Notes under the pieces: model-generated
Seen by the model: only the letters and a program-made list of their open reading frames with translations
Database searches by the model: none
What the model was told of the DNA's origin: nothing
Assembly: GCA_002013415.1 (NCBI GenBank)
Contig: MAEX01000004.1
Coordinates: 186,001 to 250,000, forward strand
DNA length: 64,000 bases
Direction: 5' to 3'
Origin: Mycobacterium sp. D16Q14
GTDB taxonomy: Bacteria; Actinomycetota; Actinomycetes; Mycobacteriales; Mycobacteriaceae
In this document: positions 18,314-26,735 of the stretch, in pieces
Layout of the letters: every line of letters starts with the position of its first letter
How positions within the stretch are numbered: the first letter of the stretch is position 1
Translations under genes and position numbers: made by a program

Positions 18314-19692
18314 GCGGTTTCCTGGAGACCGGACTGCTGTCGCCGGTCAGCGCCGGCACCGTCGCCGAGGGCGAGTTGACCGACGCCGCGTGGCTGCAGG
18401 CGATGCTCGACGCGGAGGCGGCGCTGGCAGCAGCGCAGGCAGATATCGGAGTTCTGCCCAGGGGCGCGGCAGATGTCATCGCCAAGGCTGTGGCCGGACA
18501 CGATATCGACGTCCGTGAGGTGGCGTTGTCGGCGCGGGAGACCGCCAATCCCGTCGTCGGCCTGATCAAAGAACTGACTCGGGTGGTGGGGGACATCGAT
18601 CCAAGTGCGACCGACTACGTGCACCGCGGATCGACCAGCCAAGACATCCTGGACACCGCGGCGATGATGCTGGCCAAGCGGGTGCTGGCGCTCATCGCGA
18701 CGGATTTGGGTTACGTAGCCGAGGCTCTTGCGATCCTGGCTGTCGAACACCGAGACACGGTCATGGCTGCTCGCACTCTGGCGGTGCAGGCCGTTCCGAC
18801 CACGTTCGGGCTTAAGGCATCCGGCTGGCGGGAGCTGATCCTGGAGGCCCGCGCACGCGTGCTCGCAGTCGCGGGCAGACTTCCGGTCTCATTGGGTGGT
18901 GCCGCGGGCACCCTTGCCGGGTACCTCGCATACGCCGGACCGCACGGTGCAGATCCCGGGGCATTCGTCGAGACACTCAACATCGCCTTCGCGCGGAGGA
19001 CGGGCCTGGCCGCCTCGGGGCTGCCCTGGCACGCGCTACGCGCCCCGATCGCCGATATCGGCAGCACCATGGCCTTTGTGACTGGCGCATTGGGCAAGTT
19101 CGCCATCGATGTGCTGACCTTGAGCCGCACCGAGGTCGGGGAGGTGCTCGAACCGGCGCCACCCGGTCGCGGTGTCTCCTCGGCCATGCCGCACAAGCGA
19201 AACCCGGTGCTGGCCACGATGATCAGATCGGCGGCGTTGCAGGTTCCGGCGCTCAGTACCATCCTGACCAACTCGTTGCTCAGCGAGGACGAGCGGTCCG
19301 CGGGTGGCTGGCACGCGGAATGGCTGGCTCTGCGCGAATGTCTGCGCCTCACCGGCGGTGCGGCGCAGACGGCCGTCGATCTGAGTCGCGGTCTGCAGGT
19401 GCGTGCCCAACGCATGTCGGAGAACCTCGGGTTGCTCGGCGGCCAGCCCTCGGCCGAGCGGCTGTCGGCGGCGCTGTCCGCGCAGTTGGGCAAGGGGCCG
19501 GCGAAGGCCCTCGTCTCTGCGGTCGTCGACGAGGCAGTCGCACGTGGCGTGAGTTTGCGCGAGGCAAGTCTTGCCCGGCCGGAGATCATCGCGTGGTTGA
19601 GCGAGGCTGAGGTCGATGGACTGTTGGACCCCGTCACGTACGTCGGAGCGGCAGGTCAGCTGGCACAAGCCGCCGCCACGCGGCAGATCTGA
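18310..19692 (+). CDS. Aspartase/fumarase-superfamily lyase; candidate nitrosuccinate lyase (CreD type)
   Basis: A 460-residue class II fumarase-fold protein, usually auto-annotated as 3-carboxy-cis,cis-muconate cycloisomerase. The active-site signature S290-S-A-M-P-H-K-R-N-P299 carries the catalytic serine loop, and T-D-Y-V-H-R-G-S-T-S-Q-D (residues about 100-111) supplies the other conserved region. There are no other protocatechuate-pathway genes (pcaGH, pcaC, pcaD) here, so a muconate role is unlikely. With the CreE-like enzyme just upstream (overlap GTGTGA), elimination of nitrous acid from nitrosuccinate to give fumarate is the best fit. Adenylosuccinate or argininosuccinate lyase activity is less likely in this context. 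Confidence 0.85.
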   Translation: MSGFLETGLLSPVSAGTVAEGELTDAAWLQAMLDAEAALAAAQADIGVLPRGAADVIAKAVAGHDIDVREVALSARETANPVVGLIKELTRVVGDIDPSATDYVHRGSTSQDILDTAAMMLAKRVLALIATDLGYVAEALAILAVEHRDTVMAARTLAVQAVPTTFGLKASGWRELILEARARVLAVAGRLPVSLGGAAGTLAGYLAYAGPHGADPGAFVETLNIAFARRTGLAASGLPWHALRAPIADIGSTMAFVTGALGKFAIDVLTLSRTEVGEVLEPAPPGRGVSSAMPHKRNPVLATMIRSAALQVPALSTILTNSLLSEDERSAGGWHAEWLALRECLRLTGGAAQTAVDLSRGLQVRAQRMSENLGLLGGQPSAERLSAALSAQLGKGPAKALVSAVVDEAVARGVSLREASLARPEIIAWLSEAEVDGLLDPVTYVGAAGQLAQAAATRQI

Positions 19693-19705
19693 GGAAGCCA
19701 CCTGC

Positions 19706-19745
19706 GCGAACTTTCGTTCAGGCTGATTCTTTGCGAACTGTTCGC
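19706..19745. promoter_or_regulatory. GCGAAC/GTTCGC inverted repeats before the PucR-type regulator
   Basis: A perfect inverted repeat, GCGAAC-T-GTTCGC, occupies 19733-19745. A related but degenerate element, GCGAACTTTCGTTC, lies at 19706-19719. Their centres are about 26 bases apart, in the 120-base gap between the lyase gene and the regulator. The position fits autoregulation of the regulator. The core CGAACTG recurs twice in tandem (23095-23101, 23103-23109) just before the esterase gene, hinting at a shared binding protein. The region also contains TTGACG at 19757. Confidence 0.45.
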
Positions 19746-19812
19746 GCGTAAGAGTCTTGACGCTGCCGTACCCCACATTTACCGTTGCCACGCACACACG
19801 GCAGACGGGTAG

Positions 19813-21660
19813 TTGGGATTGACTGACATACAGGTTGGTGGGGCGCGCGAGGGAGGCCCCACCGCGTTAGCCGTGCTGCGACTGTTGGCGTCCGGAACGG
19901 CGCCCGATGTCTTCGAGGCCCGGCTCAAGGAGATGGCCCGCGAGTCCTCGCCCCCGTGGAGCGCTGCGGATCTGCACCGCGCCCGCGGATACGCCGAACG
20001 CATCTACAGCCTTATCGAGGGGCAGAATCAGCGGGAGGCCCGACTGTCCAATCTCGTGGGTGTGGCCATCGAGCTGCTTGGTTGCCGCGATATCGATGAG
20101 GCTTCGACGATCTTGGTGGAACGTGCGCGAATCATGCTCGACGCCGACTTCGCGTTCATTTCGGTACGCGATGACGCCGGACCTGATCTGCGGCACCACG
20201 TCCGTTATGTCGACGGGTCTACCACCGCGATCAACCGGGGTCTGTACTTCCCGATTGGCGACGACGTCGGATTGGTAAGCCAGTACCGTCCTGGCCATGG
20301 GCCGGTGTGGACCACAGATTACCCGTCCGACACCAGGTTTAGCCGGGCCAGCGATGGCGACGCCGCGATGCGCTCCGAGGGTGTGCACAGCCTGATGGTC
20401 ATGCCGATGGAGCACGAGGGGCAGCACTTCGGCAACCTCTATGTCGGGTCACGCACGGTGCGCAGCTTTACTGGCGCCGAGCGATCACTCTTCGCCAGCC
20501 TCTGCTCTTTCGCGGGTATCGCGTTGGCACGTGCCGACGAATTCTCCAGCAATACAGCACAAATCAGCGAACTAGAGCAACGCCTCGAGCTGCGGACCAG
20601 GCTTCTCAACGCCGGCGCGGGTCCCGGTGGCATGGATAGCTTTGTCCTCACGGCGGGGGAGCACCTCGGTGTCGCGATGCGGGTGACCGGGCATGACGGT
20701 GACGAGATCGCTTCGTACAAATGGGAATCCGATCCGGAAGACTTCGTGACAACCGCGCTCACGGTGGGTGATGACTACCACGGCGAGCTATCCGTCGCGA
20801 GCCTGAATGACGACCCAGTCTCGGTGTACCCGTTGAAAATCCAGGATCTCACCACCACGGCCGCGGTGGTCATGTGCGGCGACAATCGAATGTCGTTGTC
20901 GGTGTCCCAGCTGCGCGACGACCTGCTCCACGACGTGCTGGATTACCGCCAGCGTGACAGTCGATTGGTTCAGACCTACGCCCGCCGTTTGTCTTTGGAC
21001 CTCAATCAGCCCCATGTCGTGGTGATCCTCAGGCCCGAACGTGGCGGATTGGATCGCGCATCGCTGTGGTCTGCGTCGTTCGCCGCACGTGTGGGCGGGC
21101 TGCGGACCACCCAGGACGAGGTGGTGGTGTTGCTCGTTCCGGGAGCGGATCCGGGGCGGACCGCCCAGGCGGTATGGGACGAAACAACCACACACCTACG
21201 CATGCCGGTGACGGTGTCGGCCGCCGGACCGTCGGATCGTGTCGAGTCCATCGAAGAGACGTATCAGGACGCGATGCGCTGCATGGACGCGATGAGTGCG
21301 CTGGGTGCTCTCGGAACCGCCGCCGCCGCAAATGAACTAGGCTTTCTGGGCGTGCTGCTCTCGCGCCACCAGGACGTCGAGGGTTTCGTCAGATCGATGG
21401 TCGGGCCCGTCATCGACTATGACGAAGACCGCGACACCGATCTGCTTCAGACGCTCGACGTCTACTTCACCGTTGGCGCCAGCCCCACCCGCGCCGCGAA
21501 GATCCTGCACACCCATCCCAACACGGTGGTGCGTCGCCTCGAGCGGGTGAACGAGTTACTCGGTGACGGGTGGCAGGATGCCGAGCGGCTCCTGGACACG
21601 CAGCTCGCCATCAAGTTGTGGAAGGTTCGAGGCTCGTTGCTCACTCGCCAGACCGGGTGA
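19813..21660 (+). CDS. GAF domain plus PucR/CdaR-type helix-turn-helix regulator
   Basis: A 615-residue cytosolic regulator. Residues about 75-245 form a GAF sensor domain (LLGCRDIDEASTILVERAR, then FPIGDDVGLVS, SLMVMPMEHEGQHFGNLYVG). Residues about 375-505 resemble the CdaR GGDEF-like domain. The last 70 residues are the PucR C-terminal helix-turn-helix (TLDVYFTVGASPTRAAKILH, then HPNTVVRRLERVNELL). Such proteins activate catabolic or biosynthetic operons in response to small, often aromatic, ligands. It sits between the two halves of the cluster on the same strand and is the obvious pathway-specific regulator. The start is a TTG; a second TTG two codons on is equally possible. Its last 105 bases are antisense to the transposase-like gene. 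Confidence 0.85.
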   Translation: MGLTDIQVGGAREGGPTALAVLRLLASGTAPDVFEARLKEMARESSPPWSAADLHRARGYAERIYSLIEGQNQREARLSNLVGVAIELLGCRDIDEASTILVERARIMLDADFAFISVRDDAGPDLRHHVRYVDGSTTAINRGLYFPIGDDVGLVSQYRPGHGPVWTTDYPSDTRFSRASDGDAAMRSEGVHSLMVMPMEHEGQHFGNLYVGSRTVRSFTGAERSLFASLCSFAGIALARADEFSSNTAQISELEQRLELRTRLLNAGAGPGGMDSFVLTAGEHLGVAMRVTGHDGDEIASYKWESDPEDFVTTALTVGDDYHGELSVASLNDDPVSVYPLKIQDLTTTAAVVMCGDNRMSLSVSQLRDDLLHDVLDYRQRDSRLVQTYARRLSLDLNQPHVVVILRPERGGLDRASLWSASFAARVGGLRTTQDEVVVLLVPGADPGRTAQAVWDETTTHLRMPVTVSAAGPSDRVESIEETYQDAMRCMDAMSALGALGTAAAANELGFLGVLLSRHQDVEGFVRSMVGPVIDYDEDRDTDLLQTLDVYFTVGASPTRAAKILHTHPNTVVRRLERVNELLGDGWQDAERLLDTQLAIKLWKVRGSLLTRQTG

Positions 21661-22842
21661 CACCAGGCATCCCACCGCCGCGGCGATGGACACGAGCGTG
21701 GCGTGACGATGCCATCCGGTGAACGACCGCCCCGCGAAGTCCTGCATGCCCATGCGGTTCGCCAGGTGCAGGTATCCCTGCTGCACGTGATCGGCCAGCG
21801 CCACCTGATGTGCCTGTGACGAGGTGGAGAATTCGGGGTCGTTGGTCAGCCAGAGTTCGGTGCGGGCGCGCGAATGGTCTAACGGAGTCATGCCGACGAG
21901 CGTCAACGGTGTCCGTGACCGTACCGCCGAGGGGTCCGCCAGCTGAACCTTGGCGATGCTGATCAGGTGTCGGCGTCCCTGGTAGACGTACTGCTCGGTG
22001 CGCCGCGAGCCCTTGGTGGCCTGCACGATCTGCGCGGCGGGCAGGACGCGCCCCTGGTAGCCGGCGAAGGCCGGGTCGACTACTTGAAGCTGCAGGTCAC
22101 TGGGTACCCGCGTGGTCGCCACCTGATGGGCCAGCGTTCCGAAGAGCTGTGTCAGGTCCGCACCGCTGGCACCGAGCAGGTCGAAGATCACCGGTGCTTT
22201 CGAGGGACGGGCCACCTTGAGGAATTCCTGGAACGACGACAGCGCGCATCCGCTCACCGACTCCAGGGGGTAGTCCTCGGGGATCGAGGTCTTGGTCTTC
22301 TTGGTCGCGGATTCCAGCCAGGGCTGCGACAAATGCAACCGCCAGCTCACCGGTACCGCGAATCCGTCGGCGGCGAGCCACACACTGAGGGCGAGCTGGC
22401 CGTTGACCGCGCGCCCGGCGCGAGGGCAGTACCGTCGGTCCACACCCACGGAGTGCACGCCCGCCTTCGGAATGAGCATGGGGGTCACCACCCATGCGGC
22501 GGCGTGGTACGCGCTGGTGAGGTAGGCAGTCAGGTCCCGGCGCACCGCCCACCAGTCCCAGGTGGAGCTGTTCACGAAGTGATGCAGGTTCTGCTCGCTC
22601 ACTTCTCTGCCCATGGACTGGCCCATGGTGGCCGCCATGTTCCGCGCCGACTTACGTCCGCGCACCTTCAGCAGGCCGGTGACGTAGTCCTCGCCCTTGG
22701 CGCGCTGATCGCAGCGCGGCAGTGATCGCAGCACTTCGGGGCATACATGCGAGGCCACGGACGCCATGGCGTCGACCGAGCTGACGCGGGGCCGCGTATC
22801 GAACAGTTCGGTCGCGGCCCGGGCCTTGGTCGCAGATGTCAT
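21556..22842 (-). CDS. IS701-family transposase-like protein lacking catalytic acids (probably domesticated)
   Basis: The 428 residues align end to end with IS701 transposases. Shared features are the N-terminal C-D-Q-R-A-K-G-E-D-Y-V-T-G-L-L block, the H-S-V-G-V-D-R-R-Y-C block and the C-terminal G-R-S-F-T-G-W-H-R-H block. The catalytic D-D-T-G of active members is replaced by T120-P-M-L. The Glu in E-E-L-G-L-D is replaced by N362-R363-M-G-M-Q. Only the middle Asp (D221) seems kept. It should therefore not cut DNA, but could still bind it. No flanking inverted repeats or target duplication are visible, and its 3' end runs 105 bases into an intact regulator gene. It is divergent from the esterase operon, in a promoter region full of TGACGGA repeats, so a regulatory role is plausible. 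Confidence 0.8.
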   Translation of the reverse strand: MTSATKARAATELFDTRPRVSSVDAMASVASHVCPEVLRSLPRCDQRAKGEDYVTGLLKVRGRKSARNMAATMGQSMGREVSEQNLHHFVNSSTWDWWAVRRDLTAYLTSAYHAAAWVVTPMLIPKAGVHSVGVDRRYCPRAGRAVNGQLALSVWLAADGFAVPVSWRLHLSQPWLESATKKTKTSIPEDYPLESVSGCALSSFQEFLKVARPSKAPVIFDLLGASGADLTQLFGTLAHQVATTRVPSDLQLQVVDPAFAGYQGRVLPAAQIVQATKGSRRTEQYVYQGRRHLISIAKVQLADPSAVRSRTPLTLVGMTPLDHSRARTELWLTNDPEFSTSSQAHQVALADHVQQGYLHLANRMGMQDFAGRSFTGWHRHATLVSIAAAVGCLVSPGLASEQRASNLPQLDGELRVQEPLGILPPVTE

Positions 22843-22933
22843 GTCTGAAGCACCTCAATGAGTTAGCGGATGTTCGGAGTCGACCCAAGAATGGGCCAGA
22901 GTCGCGTTGAGGGCCAGGTATTGGCACCACACA

Positions 22934-23110
22934 AAGTGACGGACTATGCGGGTGCCCCACTACACCAAGCGTGGTGGACTAATGCGAGATGACGGATTGA
23001 TGAACAACCCCGTGACCTGCAAATTATTGTCTGCAGGCTGAGTCATTAGGTGGCGCAATGGGGTGTCAGGGGGGTCAACTTGACGGATTCCCTCCGAACT
23101 GACGAACTGA
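22934..23110. promoter_or_regulatory. Repeat-rich divergent promoter region between transposase-like gene and esterase operon
   Basis: Within the 287-base gap 22843-23129 the heptamer TGACGGA occurs at 22937, 22990 and 23081, always on the plus strand, with a variant TGACGAA at 23100. The copy at 23078-23089 (ACTTGACGGATT) matches the repeats before the left operon at 12975-13007. Two tandem CGAACTGA units (23095-23102, 23103-23110) follow it. The latter share their core with the palindrome before the PucR-type regulator. This is the best candidate for joint control of the right operon and the transposase-like gene. No gene is encoded in the gap. Confidence 0.5.
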
Positions 23111-23129
23111 ATTCACGATTGTTTGGTGC

Positions 23130-24782
23130 GTGACGCCCCATCTCGAAGATAGAGAGGTGATTACCCGGCGGGCGTTGCTAGGAACGACATTTGCGTTGGC
23201 TGGCGCGGCGGCACTTGCTGGCTGCGGCTCCCAGGCCAGCGCGGCGGACCCGCAAGTCTCTGTGACCGGTGGCGCGATCCGTGGGGGAACCGCCGGCAAG
23301 GTGCGCGTGTTCCGGGGCATTCCCTACGCGCAGCCGCCGACCGGGGAGAATCGATTCCGGTCCCCGCGCCCGCCGGTTCCGTGGCGAGATACCTTGGACA
23401 CCAGGAGATTCGGCTCGGACTTCATTCAGCCGGCTGGCGGTGATCCGGTGCGTCAGGAAGACGCACTATATGCCAACGTATGGACGCCCACGGTCGATCG
23501 GGCAGCGAAGCTGCCCGTGATCGTCTATATCCACGGCGGCGGCTGGTCTCGGGGAGCGGGCAGTCTTCCGGTCTACGACGGGGCGGCGCTCGCCGAGCGC
23601 GCCGGTGCCGTCGTCGTGAACTTCAATTACCGGCTGGGTGCCTTCGGCTTCTGCGGTCATCCCGCCCTCGAAGACCCCGATACCGGACTGCACACCAACT
23701 GGGGCCTCCAGGATCAGATTGCGCTGCTGCGCTGGGTTAGTGAGAACGCCACGGCGTTTGGTGGCGACCCGGGGAACATCACACTCGTCGGGACCTCGGC
23801 GGGTGGTGCCAGCACCTGGCAGTTGTCTCTGCATCCACAGACGCGGCCGCTGCTGCGCCGAATCATCAGCATCAGTCAGGCGCATGTGTGGAGTCCCTAC
23901 CTGAGCTTGACGCCGGCCGACGCCACCGCGGTGTTTGATGCGCTGGCCGCGGCTCAGGGGGTATCGGTCAAGGACCTGAAAGACGTACCGGCGGACCGGA
24001 TACGCGACTGGTGGGTCGCCCAGTTCGCCCAACCGAGGTCGCAGCGGGTGGTCATGAGCGGCCGCCAGTATCGCGGGCCCGTCCTCGATCCGGTGCTGCT
24101 CCCGGCCTTCGATGTCAGTCAACCGATGCCGGACATCCCCACCATTTCTATCTACACCAGCACGGAGGGGTCGTTCTTCACCGGCCCCAACGCGCCCGAC
24201 CCGCAACCGCAGCCGACCGATGCCGCCTCGCTGCGCGCCGCCTTCCGTGACATTCTCGAGCAGGGGGCGACGCCCATATCCGACGAGACTGTCGCCGATG
24301 CCGTTGCGGTGTACACGGATTCGGCAAAGCAGGATGGTCGGCCGGCGGATCCGCTCTCGCTGTGGACCGAATTGTGGGGAGACGCGCTGATCCGCCACGA
24401 CGTCCTCGCCTTCACTCGCAGTGCGACGGTCGAGCGGCGTGCACCGCTGTACCTCATGGAGTACGCCCACCCGGTACAGCCGCCGTACTTCGGCGTGCCC
24501 CACGAGTCGACGTCACCGTTCCTCTTCGGTACCTACGCGCACCCGTCCAATGTGGCCAAGTTCGGCGACGGGCCCAAGGAGCGTGAAACCTCTGCTGCCT
24601 TTATGGATGTGGTGACAGAGTTCGCGCACGGCCGTGCACCGGCCAGCCCTCGGCTTCCTCAATGGGATCCGGTTGGCCAGGACTTGCGGCAGCTTGTGCT
24701 GCATGACGGCGCCGGAACAATCACCACTCCTGCCAAGACCACACAGCTGGGCGTTCTCGACGCAGTCCAGTGGGGCAAGTGA
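23130..24782 (+). CDS. Type B carboxylesterase, Tat-type lipoprotein
   Basis: A 550-residue alpha/beta-hydrolase of the carboxylesterase/cholinesterase family. The N-terminus has twin arginines (I-T-R-R-A-L-L-G) and a lipobox L-A-G-C, so it is probably exported folded by Tat and lipid-anchored. Family motifs are FRGIPYAQPPTGENRF, the oxyanion-hole Y-I-H-G-G-G-W, the nucleophile elbow G-T-S223-A-G-G, and the acidic residue in the STEGSF region. It may cleave an ester of the cluster product outside the cytoplasm, or be a resistance enzyme. GTG at 23157 (MITRRALLG), preceded by AGAGAG, is a strong alternative start. The next gene follows after 31 bases, so it probably leads the right operon. Confidence 0.88.
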   Translation: MTPHLEDREVITRRALLGTTFALAGAAALAGCGSQASAADPQVSVTGGAIRGGTAGKVRVFRGIPYAQPPTGENRFRSPRPPVPWRDTLDTRRFGSDFIQPAGGDPVRQEDALYANVWTPTVDRAAKLPVIVYIHGGGWSRGAGSLPVYDGAALAERAGAVVVNFNYRLGAFGFCGHPALEDPDTGLHTNWGLQDQIALLRWVSENATAFGGDPGNITLVGTSAGGASTWQLSLHPQTRPLLRRIISISQAHVWSPYLSLTPADATAVFDALAAAQGVSVKDLKDVPADRIRDWWVAQFAQPRSQRVVMSGRQYRGPVLDPVLLPAFDVSQPMPDIPTISIYTSTEGSFFTGPNAPDPQPQPTDAASLRAAFRDILEQGATPISDETVADAVAVYTDSAKQDGRPADPLSLWTELWGDALIRHDVLAFTRSATVERRAPLYLMEYAHPVQPPYFGVPHESTSPFLFGTYAHPSNVAKFGDGPKERETSAAFMDVVTEFAHGRAPASPRLPQWDPVGQDLRQLVLHDGAGTITTPAKTTQLGVLDAVQWGK

Positions 24783-24813
24783 ATCAGAAATCAATCGAAT
24801 GGAGATCACGAGA

Positions 24814-25980
24814 ATGGCTGCGCCATCACTGCTGCTAACTACCGGACGCGCTGTGCAACAACCGGTCTGGGAGAACGACGTGCACCTGGAGCGTGTGCGG
24901 GCGGAGCTCAGCGAGCTGCCCGCGCTGGTCGGCGCCGACGAGATCAGGACCTTGCGTGCGCTGCTGAGCACCGTCGCTCAGGGCCGGGCCACCATCATCC
25001 AGGCGGGTGATTGCGCGGAGGATCCGCAGGAGTCGACCAATGCTCACGTGGCGCGCAAGGTAGCGCTGCTTAACGTGCTCGCCGGCACCATGCGAATGAA
25101 GACCCATCGGCCGGTGCTGCGGGTCGGCCGCATCGGCGGGCAGTACGCCAAGCCGAGGTCCAAGCCCACCGAGATGATCGATGGTATCGAACTGCCCTCT
25201 TTCCGAGGGCATCTCGTCAATGGTCCGCAGCCGCACCCGGTACATCGGCGTGCCAATCCGGATCGGATGCTGGCCGGATACTGGGCCGCGAACCGGGTGA
25301 TGGGTCACCTGGGGTGGCGGGTGCCATCCTCACTGTCGGTCATCGAACCGCCGGTGTGGACATCTCATGAGGCGCTGCTGCTCGACTACGAGGCACCGCA
25401 GCTGCGGCGCGACGGCGAGAACCGCATGGTGCTCACGTCCACGCACTGGCCCTGGATCGGCGACCGGACCCGGCATCTGGACGGCCCGCATGTTGAATTG
25501 TTCTCCCGCATCGCCAATCCGGTGGCATGCAAGGTCGGCCCATCGATGACGACCGAGGAGCTGCTCGCGCTGTGCGACAAGCTGGATCCGGGGCACGAGA
25601 GCGGACGGTTGACGCTGATCGCGCGTTTGGGTGCTTCGGCCGTGCGTAACAAGCTGCCAGATTTAGTTGCGGCGGTGCGTGAATCTGGGCACCCCGTGAT
25701 CTGGCTGTGCGACCCACTGCACGCCAACACGGTGTCCACCGACTCCGGGTACAAGACGAGGCACGTCCAGACGGCCATCGACGAGGTGCGCGGCTTCCGT
25801 GAGGTGCTCGATGCTGCGGGCGTGCACTCGGGCGGATTGCACCTGGAAGCGACGCCGGATGACGTCGTCGAGTGCGTCTTTGACGATTCCCAGAATCACG
25901 AAGTAGGTCAGCGGTACTCGACGCTGTGCGATCCGCGTCTCAACACCGCTCAGGCCGCCGAGGTGGTGTCGGCATGGTAG
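24814..25980 (+). CDS. phzC: Class II DAHP synthase, PhzC type
   Basis: Condenses phosphoenolpyruvate and erythrose-4-phosphate to DAHP, the first step to chorismate. The 388-residue protein has the class II signatures: A-G-D-C-A-E near the N-terminus, RVGRIGGQYAKPRSKP, WTSHEALLLDYE, and W-L-C-D-P-L-H-A-N-T near the C-terminus. It is shorter than the housekeeping mycobacterial AroG, lacking the N-terminal extension used for feedback inhibition, as in phenazine-cluster PhzC. That would give unregulated chorismate supply to the cluster. ATG 24814 is preceded by GGAG at 24801; the longer frame is not used. The stop overlaps the next gene by 7 bases. Confidence 0.92.
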   Translation: MAAPSLLLTTGRAVQQPVWENDVHLERVRAELSELPALVGADEIRTLRALLSTVAQGRATIIQAGDCAEDPQESTNAHVARKVALLNVLAGTMRMKTHRPVLRVGRIGGQYAKPRSKPTEMIDGIELPSFRGHLVNGPQPHPVHRRANPDRMLAGYWAANRVMGHLGWRVPSSLSVIEPPVWTSHEALLLDYEAPQLRRDGENRMVLTSTHWPWIGDRTRHLDGPHVELFSRIANPVACKVGPSMTTEELLALCDKLDPGHESGRLTLIARLGASAVRNKLPDLVAAVRESGHPVIWLCDPLHANTVSTDSGYKTRHVQTAIDEVRGFREVLDAAGVHSGGLHLEATPDDVVECVFDDSQNHEVGQRYSTLCDPRLNTAQAAEVVSAW

Positions 25981-26732
25981 CGGTGGTGACGGGTGCTGGC
26001 GGGGGAGTCGGCTCTCGAGTGGTGACGACCCTGGCTCGCCGCGATGAGCGAGTTGTCGCGGTGGACATCGACGAGGTGGCCATCAAGCAGCTCGTCGAGT
26101 ATGCCGCCGATGAGGGGCTGGACATCATCGGACAGGTGCTCGACATCACCGATGACACCGCGGTGGCGGTGGGGGTGGCCGACATTGAATCTCGGATAGG
26201 CCCCATCACCTCGCTGGTGAACGGTGCGGGGGTGCTGAGAACAGGGGCGGTGGTGGAGTTCTCCGACTCCGACTGGGCTCAGACCTTTGATGTCAACGTG
26301 CGGGCGCCCTTTGTGCTGAGCCGGGAGGTGGCCCGGCACATGATCCCCCGCCGCGCCGGTTCCATCGTGACGATTGCCTCCAACGCAGCGTTGGTGGCCC
26401 GTAAAGGAATGACGGCGTACGCCGCGTCCAAGGCAGCCGCCAACGCCTTCACCAAGAGTCTGGGGTTGGAGCTTGCGGAGCACGGAATCCGGTGCAACGT
26501 TGTCGCTCCCGGTTCTACGGACACCCCCATGTTGCGCGCCATGCTGGGAGATTCCTCCGACTCCGGACTGGTTTCCGGCAGCCTGGATGACTTCAAGCCA
26601 GGGATTCCCCTGGGGCGCGTCGCCCAACCACAACACATCGCTGACGCTGTGGCCTTCCTGCTTTCCGACCAAGCCGCCCACATCACCATGCACACGCTGG
26701 TGGTCGACGGCGGCGCGACGCTAGGGGTTTGA
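25974..26732 (+). CDS. Short-chain dehydrogenase, probable 2,3-dihydro-3-hydroxyanthranilate dehydrogenase
   Basis: A 252-residue classical SDR. The cofactor motif is T-G-A-G-G-G-V-G at residues 6-13, the strand-4 motif is V-N-G-A-G, and the catalytic Y-A-A-S-K lies in MTAYAASKAA. The C-terminus ends in V-V-D-G-G-A. It most resembles EntA/DhbA-type enzymes, which oxidise dihydro-dihydroxybenzoate to the aromatic acid. In a PhzC-PhzD-PhzE setting the matching substrate is trans-2,3-dihydro-3-hydroxyanthranilate, giving 3-hydroxyanthranilate and NADH. This replaces the PhzF isomerisation that would lead to phenazines. The ATG overlaps the phzC stop (ATGGTAG), so translation is coupled. Confidence 0.85.
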   Translation: MVAVVTGAGGGVGSRVVTTLARRDERVVAVDIDEVAIKQLVEYAADEGLDIIGQVLDITDDTAVAVGVADIESRIGPITSLVNGAGVLRTGAVVEFSDSDWAQTFDVNVRAPFVLSREVARHMIPRRAGSIVTIASNAALVARKGMTAYAASKAAANAFTKSLGLELAEHGIRCNVVAPGSTDTPMLRAMLGDSSDSGLVSGSLDDFKPGIPLGRVAQPQHIADAVAFLLSDQAAHITMHTLVVDGGATLGV

Positions 26733-26735
26733 CCG

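Noticed and set aside
18310..19692. Protocatechuate pathway 3-carboxy-cis,cis-muconate cycloisomerase
   Set aside because: No pcaGH, pcaC or pcaD nearby, and the gene overlaps a CreE-like flavoprotein; the fumarase-fold signature is shared by many lyases.
21556..23129. Active insertion sequence
   Set aside because: Catalytic acids appear lost, no terminal inverted repeats or target duplication are visible, and the neighbouring regulator gene is intact.
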